DNA from: Cytophagaceae bacterium
GTDB taxonomy: Bacteria > Bacteroidota > Bacteroidia > Cytophagales > Spirosomataceae
Assembly (NCBI GenBank): GCA_027486845.1
Contig: JAIXOL010000042.1
Location: 1 to 64,000 of the forward strand
DNA: 64,000 nucleotides
Direction of reading: 5' to 3'
Shown here in pieces: positions 1-8,776 of this stretch (the stretch's first letter is position 1; each line of letters starts with the position of its first letter). Below the pieces are notes generated by a model. The model was not told the origin of the DNA. It was given only the letters and a program-made list of their open reading frames with translations, and did not search any database. The position numbers were made by a program, and so were the translations under genes.

Positions 1-70
1 CTTTATTAGTGAGGTTTGAATTTTCGGTGAAAAATTGGGTTTCGTTACATTTTATCGCATTCTCAGTCAT
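1..70 (-). CDS. Possible 5' end of a gene running off the window
   Basis: Reading the minus strand from an ATG at position 70 gives 23 codons without a stop up to the window edge, beginning MTENAIKCNETQFF. The start lies in an AT-rich stretch that could hold a promoter. Nothing in the short peptide identifies a family. It could be the start of a real gene transcribed away from the rest of the window, or chance in AT-rich DNA. Confidence 0.3.
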   Translation of the reverse strand, partial: MTENAIKCNETQFFTENSNLTNK

Positions 71-213
71 TTTCTTACGTAAAATCAATAAAAAAATAAA
101 AGTTTAAACAGCTTCATTATAAATAGTGCAAAAAATAAAAAAGTATAACTAATTATTTCACTTACAGTTTCAAAATCATTTTTACGCATTTTCGTACTTT
201 TAAATATAGAAAA

Positions 214-470
214 ATGAAAAATACATTAAAATATTTAATCCTTGTTTTTTCCCATTAACTATTCAAGCACAAAAGACTTTCTTGGTAACAATACAATTCC
301 CCAAGAATATAAATACTGAAAACATAAGAATTAGTTACGAAAATGGTAAAGAAAGAATAGGTTTTCCAACAAAGTTCATTGAGAACAAAATTATTGTGTC
401 GGGGACTTATTATTCAAAACATCTAATAGTTTTACGAAAAATTTACGTATCTATTTGTAATTTTTCTTAG
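214..470 (+). pseudogene. Frameshifted remnant of a small secreted protein
   Basis: An ATG at 214 opens MKNTLKYLILVF and then stops at once. If the run of six T at 245-250 had one more T, the frame would continue as a complete signal peptide ending FPLTIQAQ, followed by a beta-strand-rich segment (KTFLVTIQFPKNINTENIRI) down to the stop at 470. The joined product would be about 85 residues. The signal peptide style matches the other secreted proteins in this window, so a single-base loss or a homopolymer sequencing error is the simplest explanation. The mature part recalls the N-terminal domain that precedes thioredoxin-like TlpA domains in Bacteroidota, but no thioredoxin domain follows, so the gene would be truncated even with the frame restored. 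That family guess is weak. Confidence 0.5.
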
Positions 471-533
471 CTAACCAAGTAAGTATGACTAAATAAAAAA
501 CAGTTTCCACTATCAAAATTAAAAACACTTTTT

Positions 534-3389
534 ATGAAAAAAGCTATTATTAACACTCAGGCAATACTTTGCCTATTATTGCTTGCGTGCGGGGCTACGT
601 TTGCTCAAAATCCAGTTCGAATAAACATCAAAGGTACGGCCATTGATTCGAGCAATGCCGTAATGCCCTTCGCCACTGTTATGCTACTGACCCCAAAGGA
701 CTCTACGCTCGTTAATTTTGGTAGAACGGACGAAAAAGGGGGTTTTGAGTTCAAAAACGTAAAAAACCTTAATTATTTATTAAAAATTTCGTCGGTAGGA
801 TATTTGCCTTTTCAGGAAGAGATAAAACCAAGCGATAAAGCTATCAATGAATTGGGGAATCTGAAACTCAAACCAATTGCCAAAGAATTGATGGAAGTTG
901 TAATCAGAACCGCACGTGCTCCGCTGAGTATTAAAGGCGATACGATAGAATATAATGCCGCCTCCTTTAAAGTACCACCAGGCTCTACTGTGGAAGATTT
1001 ACTCCGAAAACTCCCAGGTGTTCAGATTGACCAAGAAGGAAATATCAAGGCTCAAGGCCAAGATGTAAAAAAAGTAACCGTTGATGGAAAGCAGTTTTTT
1101 GGAAGTGACCCTAAATTAGCAACAAAAAATCTTCCTGCTGAAGCAATTACTAAGATTCAGGTTTATAATGACAAAACTGAACAATCGAAAATAACGGGTA
1201 TTGATGATGGAAAAAAAGAAAAAACTATGAATCTGGAGCTAAAGGAAAGTTTCAAAAAAGGTGGTTTTGGTAAAGCAACGGTTGGTGCCGGAACTGACCA
1301 AAGAGCGGAGTTTAAGGGAAACTACAATAAATTTGACACTAAACAGCAATTTGCCTTTATTGGTAATATGAATAATACGAATCAAGGTGGAATTTCGTGG
1401 GATGATTATCAAGATTTTAAGGGCAGTAGTGCCTTCAACTGGGGCGATGATTCTGACTTTGGTTTCAGCAGCGGGCGAAGATTTGTCTATTTTGGTGACG
1501 AAGACGAAGGTGTGAGTATTTCGCCAGGTGGTGGTGGCAATCGTAATCGTGGCTTTTCGTCGAATGGTTCGGCTGGCCTTAACTACAACTACGACACTAA
1601 AAAAACTAAGTTTACCTCAAGCTACTATTACAACCAAGTCCGTAGCCTAATGGATTCTTATGCGTTTCGTAGAACTTTCTTACAAAACAACGAATCTTTT
1701 GATACGAAAGATACAAGCAACAGAACGAGTTTTAGTGGAAATCACCGTGTGAATCTAAGATTCCAGAAGGAAATCGACTCGCTCAATACCTTGATTATTA
1801 TCAGCAATAGCCGCTTTACGGATGCAAACGATACTTATGGAAGTAACCAATATTTTTACAGAAATAATCTATTCAGAAGCGGTACCGAAATTGATAATAA
1901 TGGCGGTAAAAACTCTTACGGAACTGTAAACTCGGCTATTTTTCGCCATAAATTCAAGAAAAAAGGCAGAAGCTTTGCCATAAGTGCTGGCTACAACATG
2001 AATCAAGGTGATGCCAATGCACGACAAGTTTCGTTGAATAACTTCTTGAATGCAACAACCGTCAATGATGCAATAAGGAATATTCGTCAACTCAATACTA
2101 CCAATAGCACAACAAATTTGTATAAAGGAAGCTTATTATTTGTTGAACCGTTGAGTAAGAAACTTTTCTTAGAAACATTCTATAATACAAGTTTGCAGAG
2201 CAGTACGGTAAATCGGGATGTGGACAGTATTTATATTAAAAATGAAAAAGAAGCTTACAGCATCGTGAACGAATTGAGCCGAAATTATTTGAATGAAATC
2301 ACGTACAATCGCGTTGGAACGAGCCTACGATATTCATCAAAAGGTTTGAATCTTTCGGGAGGTTTAGCATGGCAACATTATAACCTAACGGGTGAATTTA
2401 TCAATAATAAACTAACGCAACAAAAAGGAATAGTAAGCAGAAATTTTTCGGCATTTGCACCGAATGTTTCGCTTAATTATGATTTAAAAAACAATCGCTA
2501 TTTATACGCAGAATATAATGTAGGTGTGCAAGAACCAAACATTCGAGACTTACAACCAATTGTAGATAATAGTAATCCACGTTATATTTCGGAGGGAAAT
2601 CCTGACCTTTTGCCGCAAGTAACCAAAACTGTTAGTGGTGGTTTCAATAAATTTGACCCAGCAACATTTATTAATTTATACATCAATTTCAACTTTGATT
2701 CGTACACCAATCAAGTTGTTTATAATCAAACAGTTGATGATAATTTCATTACTCGCACAAAGCCTGTTAATATCTCTGGAGGTTGGTCGGCTGGGCCTTA
2801 TTTGGGTTTTGGTTTTCCTTTGAAAAAAACAAAAGCAACCATGAATGTCAATAGTAGTGCTTTTTATAGCAAAAACTTATCGTATATCAACGGCATTTTG
2901 AATAATACCAACAACGACAATTATAATATCGGTGTCAGACTCGACCTCACTCCACTTGATTGGTTTACGTTTTATGCAAATGCTAATTTTGGCATCAGTA
3001 ATACCAAATATTCGATTAATTCTGAGCAAAATCAGCAAGTATTTAACAATAATTTTGGTGGCGACATGAATATTAAATTTCCGAAAGGAATTTATTTCAA
3101 TACTAAATTTAATTATAGAGTTTATAAAAACGAGCGTTTTGGTTTCGACCAAAAGATTCCTTTGATGAATATGTCGGTCTATAAAGTTGTAGGCAAAGCC
3201 CAAAAAGCAGAGATTCGTTTTACGGCCTATGATGTTTTCAAACGTAACCTCGGCATCACGCAATCGGCTAATCAAAACTTTGTTTCACAAGAGCGTGTTC
3301 AGACGCTTTCAAGATATTTTATGTTGAGTTTTACGTATAATATGAGAGGTGTAAAAGCCCAAATTCGTAAACGTAATTCGTGGGATTGA
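534..3389 (+). CDS. Outer-membrane beta-barrel protein with carboxypeptidase-regulatory-like domain
   Basis: A 951-residue secreted protein. Residues 1-25 are a signal peptide ending TFAQ. Residues 27-110 look like a carboxypeptidase-regulatory-like beta-sandwich (FATVMLLTPKDSTLVNFGRT, then GYLPFQEE). Residues 130-225 are plug-like (LLRKLPGVQIDQEGNIKAQG, VDGKQFFGSDP). The rest is rich in alternating aromatic/polar strands and ends with the barrel-like SRYFMLSFTYNMRG. This is the architecture of the TonB-receptor-like outer membrane family typical of Bacteroidota, related to but distinct from SusC: it lacks the SusC plug signature and has no SusD partner. The next gene encodes a GLPGLI protein, a frequent neighbour of this family. 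The substrate cannot be read from sequence; export or uptake of a peptide or metal complex is possible. Confidence 0.85.
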   Translation: MKKAIINTQAILCLLLLACGATFAQNPVRINIKGTAIDSSNAVMPFATVMLLTPKDSTLVNFGRTDEKGGFEFKNVKNLNYLLKISSVGYLPFQEEIKPSDKAINELGNLKLKPIAKELMEVVIRTARAPLSIKGDTIEYNAASFKVPPGSTVEDLLRKLPGVQIDQEGNIKAQGQDVKKVTVDGKQFFGSDPKLATKNLPAEAITKIQVYNDKTEQSKITGIDDGKKEKTMNLELKESFKKGGFGKATVGAGTDQRAEFKGNYNKFDTKQQFAFIGNMNNTNQGGISWDDYQDFKGSSAFNWGDDSDFGFSSGRRFVYFGDEDEGVSISPGGGGNRNRGFSSNGSAGLNYNYDTKKTKFTSSYYYNQVRSLMDSYAFRRTFLQNNESFDTKDTSNRTSFSGNHRVNLRFQKEIDSLNTLIIISNSRFTDANDTYGSNQYFYRNNLFRSGTEIDNNGGKNSYGTVNSAIFRHKFKKKGRSFAISAGYNMNQGDANARQVSLNNFLNATTVNDAIRNIRQLNTTNSTTNLYKGSLLFVEPLSKKLFLETFYNTSLQSSTVNRDVDSIYIKNEKEAYSIVNELSRNYLNEITYNRVGTSLRYSSKGLNLSGGLAWQHYNLTGEFINNKLTQQKGIVSRNFSAFAPNVSLNYDLKNNRYLYAEYNVGVQEPNIRDLQPIVDNSNPRYISEGNPDLLPQVTKTVSGGFNKFDPATFINLYINFNFDSYTNQVVYNQTVDDNFITRTKPVNISGGWSAGPYLGFGFPLKKTKATMNVNSSAFYSKNLSYINGILNNTNNDNYNIGVRLDLTPLDWFTFYANANFGISNTKYSINSEQNQQVFNNNFGGDMNIKFPKGIYFNTKFNYRVYKNERFGFDQKIPLMNMSVYKVVGKAQKAEIRFTAYDVFKRNLGITQSANQNFVSQERVQTLSRYFMLSFTYNMRGVKAQIRKRNSWD

Positions 3390-3404
3390 TTCAATTATCA
3401 TAAT

Positions 3405-3435
3405 TGGCACATTGTTTTTCAAGGGCAATGTGCCA
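3405..3435. other. Perfect 10-bp stem-loop between the barrel gene and the GLPGLI gene
   Basis: TGGCACATTG at 3405-3414 pairs with CAATGTGCCA at 3426-3435 across an 11-base loop. There is no T-run after it, so it is more likely an mRNA stability or partial attenuation element than a strong terminator. It overlaps a possible TTG start at 3404, which supports the downstream ATG at 3452 as the true start of the next gene. Confidence 0.6.
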
Positions 3436-3451
3436 CCTAAATTCAAGACAG

Positions 3452-4204
3452 ATGAAAAAATACAATATTCTATATGCAAGCATTTTGTTGTTTGTAGCTT
3501 CGCTTACCTTTGCTCAAAAAGATGAGGGCATTATCAATTTCGAGCGAGTGGTGCATTACCCTAAAATCATTGCACGGTTGCCTTACTTGAGTCAAGAAGA
3601 AAAAGACCGTGTAAAACTCACTTGGGGTAGTGATGATGATTGGAAAGAAAAAATGAAACTTGTTTTTAGTCCAACTAAAAGCTTATATACTTACCTCAAC
3701 GACCAAGGAGAAAGCGAAGACGGCACTTGGGCGTGGCGAAATGACGAATTGGTTATTACCAGAGATTTTGAAAAAGAAAAGAAAACTGAAGTAATAGAAA
3801 TGCTCGGCAAAACCTATATTGTGGACGATTCGCTGCACACACCAAAATGGAAAGTGATGAATCAGATTAAGGATGTGGCAGGCTATATTTGCATGAAAGC
3901 AGTGACTGAAGATACTGTAAAGAAACAGAAAATTACCGCATGGTTTGCAGGAGATATTCCTGTTTCAGCTGGTCCAGAACGTTATTTTGGCCTTCCTGGT
4001 GTAATTTTAGAGTTAGATATTAACGAGGGAGATGTGGTAATTACAGCAACAAAAGTTGAGTTCAAAAAATTGGATAAAGAATTGATTATGCCAAAAACGA
4101 AAGGTAAAAAGATTAAAGATGCAGATTACGATGCTTTGCTTCGTAATCACCTAAAAGATAGCATCAAATCGCAACGAAATCCTTATTGGGCAATTAGATA
4201 TTGA
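3452..4204 (+). CDS. GLPGLI family secreted protein
   Basis: 250 residues from the ATG at 3452. That start is preferred because it begins directly with a signal peptide (MKKYNILYAS to TFAQ, residues 1-22) and lies after the stem-loop at 3405-3435. The family-naming motif appears as YFGLPGVILEL around residues 178-188, and the central WKVMNQIKDVAGYICMKA segment is also typical. GLPGLI proteins are Bacteroidota-restricted, exported, and of unknown biochemical role. They commonly sit beside the type of outer-membrane barrel encoded just upstream, as here, so the two probably form a functional pair. Charged lysine-rich strands dominate the C-terminal third. Confidence 0.85.
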   Translation: MKKYNILYASILLFVASLTFAQKDEGIINFERVVHYPKIIARLPYLSQEEKDRVKLTWGSDDDWKEKMKLVFSPTKSLYTYLNDQGESEDGTWAWRNDELVITRDFEKEKKTEVIEMLGKTYIVDDSLHTPKWKVMNQIKDVAGYICMKAVTEDTVKKQKITAWFAGDIPVSAGPERYFGLPGVILELDINEGDVVITATKVEFKKLDKELIMPKTKGKKIKDADYDALLRNHLKDSIKSQRNPYWAIRY

Positions 4205-4224
4205 AACAAAGATTTGATAAAAAA

Positions 4225-4259
4225 AATCACAAACCTCGTTTTTGACTTGGTTTGTGATT
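4225..4259 (-). terminator. Stem-loop in the convergent GLPGLI/TetR gap
   Basis: AATCACAAACC at 4225-4235 pairs perfectly with GGTTTGTGATT at 4249-4259. The A-run at 4219-4226 becomes a U-run on the minus-strand transcript, so this works best as a terminator for leftward transcription, although it lies close to the end of the rightward gene. The 348-base gap 4205-4552 also holds a small GGTTGA/TCAACC dyad near 4268-4283 and several GGTAC repeats near 4318-4365. I see no gene in it. Confidence 0.5.
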
Positions 4260-4552
4260 CATACTGATGGTTGAAATATCAACCTACTATTATTTAGTCA
4301 CAGAATTAAAAGTATTTTGGGTACATTGGGTACTGCTACGGTACTTTTCGACAAAAACAAGGTACTTTGTCTCAAAGCTATTCGAATAAAACTCATCAAT
4401 AACTATGATAAATAATATCAATTCATTAGTTTTTATTATTAAAGTTGCGGCAACATTTTTAATATTGGATTATAATATATTTTGCTAAAAAGTACAGACT
4501 TAAGATTTATCAATTGCCTGAACGGCTTATTTTTTTAGACTTTTGAAAGTCA

Positions 4553-5137
4553 TCAAATAAAACAAGCCCCCTTTTCAGTACAGATTCCTCTTATGTAAGC
4601 AACTAAAGTATTTTGCATCAAAACATTTGGTGAATAGTCTAGCTCTTTTAATTTACTATTACGAGTAATATTTGTGTACAAAATTATCATTGTTTCGAAT
4701 ACGCTATCAGCTTTCAACTCACTTCTAAAAAAGCCTTCTTCTATTCCTTCGGAAACTATACTTTTCGTTTTAATCATGCTTTTTAAAAAAAACTTTTCAA
4801 CGAGTAAATCCTGTAATTTTGGATAGTAGTAATTTAAATCATGATAAAATATATGACTGGTGCCAAAGTCAAGTTTAAATCCTTCGTAAAAAAACAATAG
4901 AATACTTTCCACTGGATTTGAATACGCTTTCTCTAAAAAAATAAACCTTTCTGACAATTCGGAATAATGCAAAAATAAACACTGCATTAGGAGGTCTTCT
5001 TTATCAGCAAAATATTTATAAAACGTTTTGGTGGAAATCCCTAAAGGCTCAATTAGCTTTTGAATAGTCATTTGCTTAATACCATGTTCCAAAAACTGCT
5101 GCAACGAAACTTCAATTATTATATCTTTTTGGGTCAT
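4553..5137 (-). CDS. TetR/AcrR family transcriptional regulator, copy A
   Basis: 194 residues. The N-terminal helix-turn-helix is clear (residues 7-50: IIEVSLQQFLEHGIKQMTIQ, then PLGISTKTFYKYFADKEDLL). The all-helical C-terminal half would bind a ligand and dimerise. It is a tandem duplicate of the gene at 5423-6031; about three quarters of residues match by eye, and the similarity continues at the DNA level into the upstream operator and the downstream flank. In copy A the last residues differ because the frame is shifted near the end: it stops after GACFI, while copy B reads through a longer LISFNDFQKSKK tail. The efflux or membrane gene that usually accompanies a TetR gene is absent. Ligand unknown. 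Confidence 0.85.
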   Translation of the reverse strand: MTQKDIIIEVSLQQFLEHGIKQMTIQKLIEPLGISTKTFYKYFADKEDLLMQCLFLHYSELSERFIFLEKAYSNPVESILLFFYEGFKLDFGTSHIFYHDLNYYYPKLQDLLVEKFFLKSMIKTKSIVSEGIEEGFFRSELKADSVFETMIILYTNITRNSKLKELDYSPNVLMQNTLVAYIRGICTEKGACFI

Positions 5138-5175
5138 TATCTTAAAAAAACTCTACAAATATAGCTATTTTTTTT

Positions 5176-5211
5176 AAATGGAAAATATTTTTCAATAAAT
5201 ATTTTCCATTT
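5176..5211. promoter_or_regulatory. Palindromic operator upstream of TetR copy A
   Basis: A 15-bp arm at 5176-5190 (AAATGGAAAATATTT) is matched perfectly by its inverse at 5197-5211 across six bases. It sits 38 bases before the start codon of copy A. The same arms recur at the same distance before copy B. The position and symmetry fit a TetR-type autoregulatory operator; binding is inferred. Confidence 0.7.
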
Positions 5212-5422
5212 AAAGCATTGAATTTCCTATTAAATCCATTTCTCACACAGAATAATTTAAAATACTCTTTAATTAGTTATAAATACTTAAGTACAGACAC
5301 GAAACAAATCGACAAAAATGTTTTAATCAATTTTCTGATAATCAATCTTTTATCGCTCTTTTATAGTTGTAGCGAACCGTCTCGAATTCCATTTCTCGTT
5401 TCTTACTTCTCAGTACTTAATA

Positions 5423-6031
5423 TCATTTTTTAGACTTTTGAAAGTCATTAAAAGAAATGAGCCCCTTTTCAGTACAGATTCCTCTTATATAAGCATCTAA
5501 AGTGTTTTGCATCAAAACATTTGGTAAATAGTTTAGCTCTTTTAATTTACTATTACGAGTAATATTTGTGTACAAGAGAGTAAATGTTTCAAATACAACA
5601 TCTCCTTTCAACTCACTTAAAAAATAACCTCCTTCTATTCCTTCAGCAATTAAATTTTTGATTTTAATCATGCCTATTAAAAAAAACTTTTCAATAATTA
5701 AATCCTGTAACTGTGGATAATAGTAATTTAAATCATGATAAAATGTTTGACTTGTACCAAAATCAAGTTTAAAAACCTCATTATAAAACATTAGAACACC
5801 ATCTACTGGATTAGACATCGCTAATTCTAAATTAGGAAATTTTTCATACAATTCGGTGTAATGCTTAAATAAACACTGCTTTAAGAGATCTTCTTTATCA
5901 GCAAAATATTTATAAACTGTTTTGGTGGAAAGTCCTAAAGGCTCAATGAGCTTTTGAACAGTCATTTGCTTAATTCCATGTTCCAAAAACTGCTGCAACG
6001 AAACTTCAATTATTCTCTCTTTTTGGGTCAT
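5423..6031 (-). CDS. TetR/AcrR family transcriptional regulator, copy B
   Basis: 202 residues, with the same HTH (residues 7-50, VQKLIEPLGLSTKTVYKYFA) and ligand-domain core (FKLDFGTSQTFYHDLNYYYP) as copy A. The conserved core between the copies suggests a shared ligand class, while changes such as SNPVDGVLMFYNE versus SNPVESILLFFYE suggest early divergence. Its C-terminus (NDFQKSKK) is probably the ancestral one, because copy A encodes the same bases out of frame. It is transcribed from an operator matching that of copy A, so the two regulators could cross-bind each other's promoters. No target gene other than the regulators themselves is visible nearby. Confidence 0.85.
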   Translation of the reverse strand: MTQKERIIEVSLQQFLEHGIKQMTVQKLIEPLGLSTKTVYKYFADKEDLLKQCLFKHYTELYEKFPNLELAMSNPVDGVLMFYNEVFKLDFGTSQTFYHDLNYYYPQLQDLIIEKFFLIGMIKIKNLIAEGIEGGYFLSELKGDVVFETFTLLYTNITRNSKLKELNYLPNVLMQNTLDAYIRGICTEKGLISFNDFQKSKK

Positions 6032-6069
6032 TCTCTTAAATCCTTTACAAATAAAACTATTTTATTTCA

Positions 6070-6105
6070 CAATGGAAAATACTCTTTAACAAATATTTTC
6101 CATTG
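6070..6105. promoter_or_regulatory. Palindromic operator upstream of TetR copy B
   Basis: CAATGGAAAATA at 6070-6081 is inverted as TATTTTCCATTG at 6094-6105. The 36-base span and the distance to the start codon (38 bases) equal those before copy A, and the TGGAAAATA/TATTTTCCA core is identical. The left arm has diverged slightly at its inner end. Confidence 0.7.
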
Positions 6106-6320
6106 AGAATATTGTACTTTCTGAAAAATACATTTTTTAAACAGAATAATTTAAAATACGCTACAAATAGTTATTTATGCTTATTTTTTCTTTATATTGT
6201 TCAATATATACTTAGAATATTTTTATAATAAAATAAGGATTACGCTATTAATTTTTTTAGGATTTATTATTGGGGGCGTTAATTTTTACTTGAAATTCAA
6301 CTTTCACAAAAATTTCCCTA

Positions 6321-6364
6321 AAAAAGTGCCACACCTATCTATCACTGATATCAAGGTGTGGCAC
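6321..6364 (-). terminator. Intrinsic terminator of glgB
   Basis: On the minus strand an 11-bp stem (GTGCCACACCT at 6326-6336 with AGGTGTGGCAC at 6354-6364) is followed by a U-run from 6325-6321. It lies just after the glgB stop codon and is a good rho-independent terminator. Confidence 0.8.
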
Positions 6365-6381
6365 AGCATTTTAATGCTTTT

Positions 6382-8400
6382 TTATTTTAACTTTAACACA
6401 ATCGCACCCAAGGGTGGAAGTGTTAGTTCGATAGAGTTTTCTTTTCCGTGAGAAGCAATTGCTTGGGTGTTTACTTCACCGTTTAATGCTCCGCTTCCCC
6501 AATATTCTTGCTTATCGCTATTAAAAACTTCTACATAAGTTCCTGCGGTTGGTATTCCGATTCGGTAGTTTGGGTGTGGAACAGGTGTAAAGTTTAGCAC
6601 TACAAGCAAGTTTTCTTTTTCGTTGAAACCTTTACGTGCGTACACAATCACGGCGTTTTCACGGTCGCTAGTATCAATCCATTCAAAACCATCGGGACTA
6701 AATTGTTTATCAAACAACGCACCTTCTGAGCGATAAAGTTTATTTAAGCCCTTCACGCACGCTGCCATGCCATTGTTTGGTTGGTTTTCAAGCAAATGCC
6801 AGTCGAGACTTTTCTCAAAGTTCCATTCAGCAAATTGAGCAAATTCACAACCCATAAAGAGCAACTTTGTACCTGGATGAGTAAACATATAAGTGAACAT
6901 CAAACGCAAATTGGCAAATTTACGCCATTCATCACCTGGCATTTTTTCGATTAATGAGCCTTTTCCATAAACAACCTCATCATGCGAAAATGGCAACATA
7001 AAGTTTTCAGAAAAAGCATAAACTAAACTAAAAGTAATATCGTTTTGGTGCCATTTGCGGTACATTGGGTCTTTAGCAAAATAGCGAAGAGTATCGTTCA
7101 TCCAGCCCATCATCCACTTCATACCAAAGCCAAGTCCACCTGTATAAACTGGACGAGAAACGCCTGGGAATGCTGTAGATTCTTCGGCAATCGTCTGAGT
7201 ATCAGGAAATGAGCGATATATTTCTTCGTTCAACTCTTTAAACAGTGAAATCACCTCAAGGTTTTCACGGCCACCAAAAGCGTTTGGCACCCACTCGCCT
7301 GCATTACGAGAATAATCACGGTAAAGCATCGAAGCAACGGCATCTACACGCAAGCCATCCGCATGAAAACGGTCGAGCCAAAATATAGCATTACTTATCA
7401 AAAACGAGCGTACTTCGTAGCGACCATAATTAAAGATATAACTTTTCCAATCTGGGTGATAGCCTTCGCGAGGGTCTTCGTGTTCGTAAAGGGCGGTTCC
7501 ATCAAATTTGAATAATCCATGAGCATCGCCAGGATAATGTGAAGGTACCCAGTCGAGTATCACACCAATACCATTCATGTGGAGTTGATCAATCAAATAC
7601 ATAAACTCTTGTGGCGTACCAAAACGGCTACTTGCAGCAAAATATCCAGTGATTTGATAACCCCAAGATGGCTCGTACGGATGCTCCATGATTGGCATAA
7701 ACTCTACGTGTGTAAAGCCCATTTCTTTTATATAAGGCACAAGTGTATCGGCAACTTCGCCGTAGCTCAAACACCTTTCTGGATTCGATGGGTCACGTTT
7801 CCACGAACCAAAGTGCAACTCATAAATCGAAGTCGGAGCATTGAGATTATTGGCCGCACGGCGGGTTTTCATCCAATTTTGGTCTTTCCACTCATACCAA
7901 GTATCCCAAACTACTGAAGCAGTTTTTGGCGGATGTTCCCAACGTAATGCATAAGGGTCGCCTTTTTCGATATCAGCACCCGTATTCGAGGCAATAAAAT
8001 ATTTATAAACTGCTCCGTTTCCTACATTCGGAATCCAACCTTCCCAAATCCCCGAACCGTCCCACCGAAGATTGAGCGAATGTTCGGCACGATTCCAGCC
8101 ATTAAACTCACCAATAACAGAAACGTATTTGGCATTTGGAGCCCAAACGGCAAATAAAGTTCCTGTAACCCCATGATTTTGAACTACATGAGAGCCGAGT
8201 TTTTCATATAATCTAAAATGTTTTCCCGAACGAAAAAGAGAAATATCAAAATCTGTAAGTAAGCTGAAAGCCTCAACAGAGCGACGTTCCGTATTATTAA
8301 TAGTTGGAGTTAGTGCAGCTTCTTGGGATTCAGTTTTTGAAATATCTTGTTCTGTACTTGTTGTTTTTTCTTTTTTTGTAGAAACTGCTTTCTTTGCCAT
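6382..8400 (-). CDS. glgB: 1,4-alpha-glucan branching enzyme
   Basis: 672 residues; transfers alpha-1,4-glucan segments to make alpha-1,6 branches in glycogen. After a Lys/Thr-rich extension of about 45 residues comes a CBM48-like module (TLFAVWAPNAKYVSVIGEFN, 81-100) and the GH13 barrel. Catalytic residues by family motif are D353 in DGLRVDAVA, E406 in TIAEEST and D474 in SHDEVVYGKGS. The C-terminal beta domain (VVLNFTPVPHPNYRIGIP) is intact. The length is slightly below the E. coli enzyme because the additional N-terminal module is missing, as in many bacterial GlgB proteins. No other glycogen genes are next to it; it is a single-gene unit with its own terminator. The start is the ATG at 8400. 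Confidence 0.95.
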   Translation of the reverse strand: MAKKAVSTKKEKTTSTEQDISKTESQEAALTPTINNTERRSVEAFSLLTDFDISLFRSGKHFRLYEKLGSHVVQNHGVTGTLFAVWAPNAKYVSVIGEFNGWNRAEHSLNLRWDGSGIWEGWIPNVGNGAVYKYFIASNTGADIEKGDPYALRWEHPPKTASVVWDTWYEWKDQNWMKTRRAANNLNAPTSIYELHFGSWKRDPSNPERCLSYGEVADTLVPYIKEMGFTHVEFMPIMEHPYEPSWGYQITGYFAASSRFGTPQEFMYLIDQLHMNGIGVILDWVPSHYPGDAHGLFKFDGTALYEHEDPREGYHPDWKSYIFNYGRYEVRSFLISNAIFWLDRFHADGLRVDAVASMLYRDYSRNAGEWVPNAFGGRENLEVISLFKELNEEIYRSFPDTQTIAEESTAFPGVSRPVYTGGLGFGMKWMMGWMNDTLRYFAKDPMYRKWHQNDITFSLVYAFSENFMLPFSHDEVVYGKGSLIEKMPGDEWRKFANLRLMFTYMFTHPGTKLLFMGCEFAQFAEWNFEKSLDWHLLENQPNNGMAACVKGLNKLYRSEGALFDKQFSPDGFEWIDTSDRENAVIVYARKGFNEKENLLVVLNFTPVPHPNYRIGIPTAGTYVEVFNSDKQEYWGSGALNGEVNTQAIASHGKENSIELTLPPLGAIVLKLK

Positions 8401-8776
8401 GAGATTGGATATTAAACAAGATTAAGTATTTGTTTGTAAAAATAGTTTTTAAAAATTGAAAAGCAAAAAATGGTTTATATTTGAGGAAGTAATGATGTAT
8501 AATGATACCAAATAAAATTGAAAATATCCCACTTTGCCAAGCAATTAGTGAATTTTTAGAAATGCTGGAAAATAAAGGGTGTATAATCGTTGATAAAAAA
8601 TCAGTGATTATCATTTTCATGAACTATCTTTCAAAGTTAGTTGTAAAAAAATGGAAAGTATTTCTAATAATCATGCTTAAATAATAAATAAAAATGGCTC
8701 TTTTCTTTGTAAATGTCATTGGAGTTTAATTGAAATAGTTTGAAAATTGGCTACCTTCTAAAAATCAATCCTTAAT
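8401..8776. other. Divergent intergenic region between glgB and rarA with a weak small ORF
   Basis: 376 bases. A TATATTTG box at 8476-8483 matches the Bacteroidota -7 consensus on the plus strand. An ATG at 8502 follows, opening 60 codons (MIPNKIENIPLCQAISEFLE onward, to 8684) that end in a hydrophobic, Lys-rich tail. The ORF matches no family I know and is rich in AT-driven residues, so it may be chance. The region must also hold the glgB promoter on the minus strand. Confidence 0.3.

Noticed and set aside
5218-5433. Small ORF between the two TetR genes
   Set aside because: It begins with a non-ATG codon, overlaps the operator flank and copy B, and its sequence is explained by the duplicated regulatory DNA.
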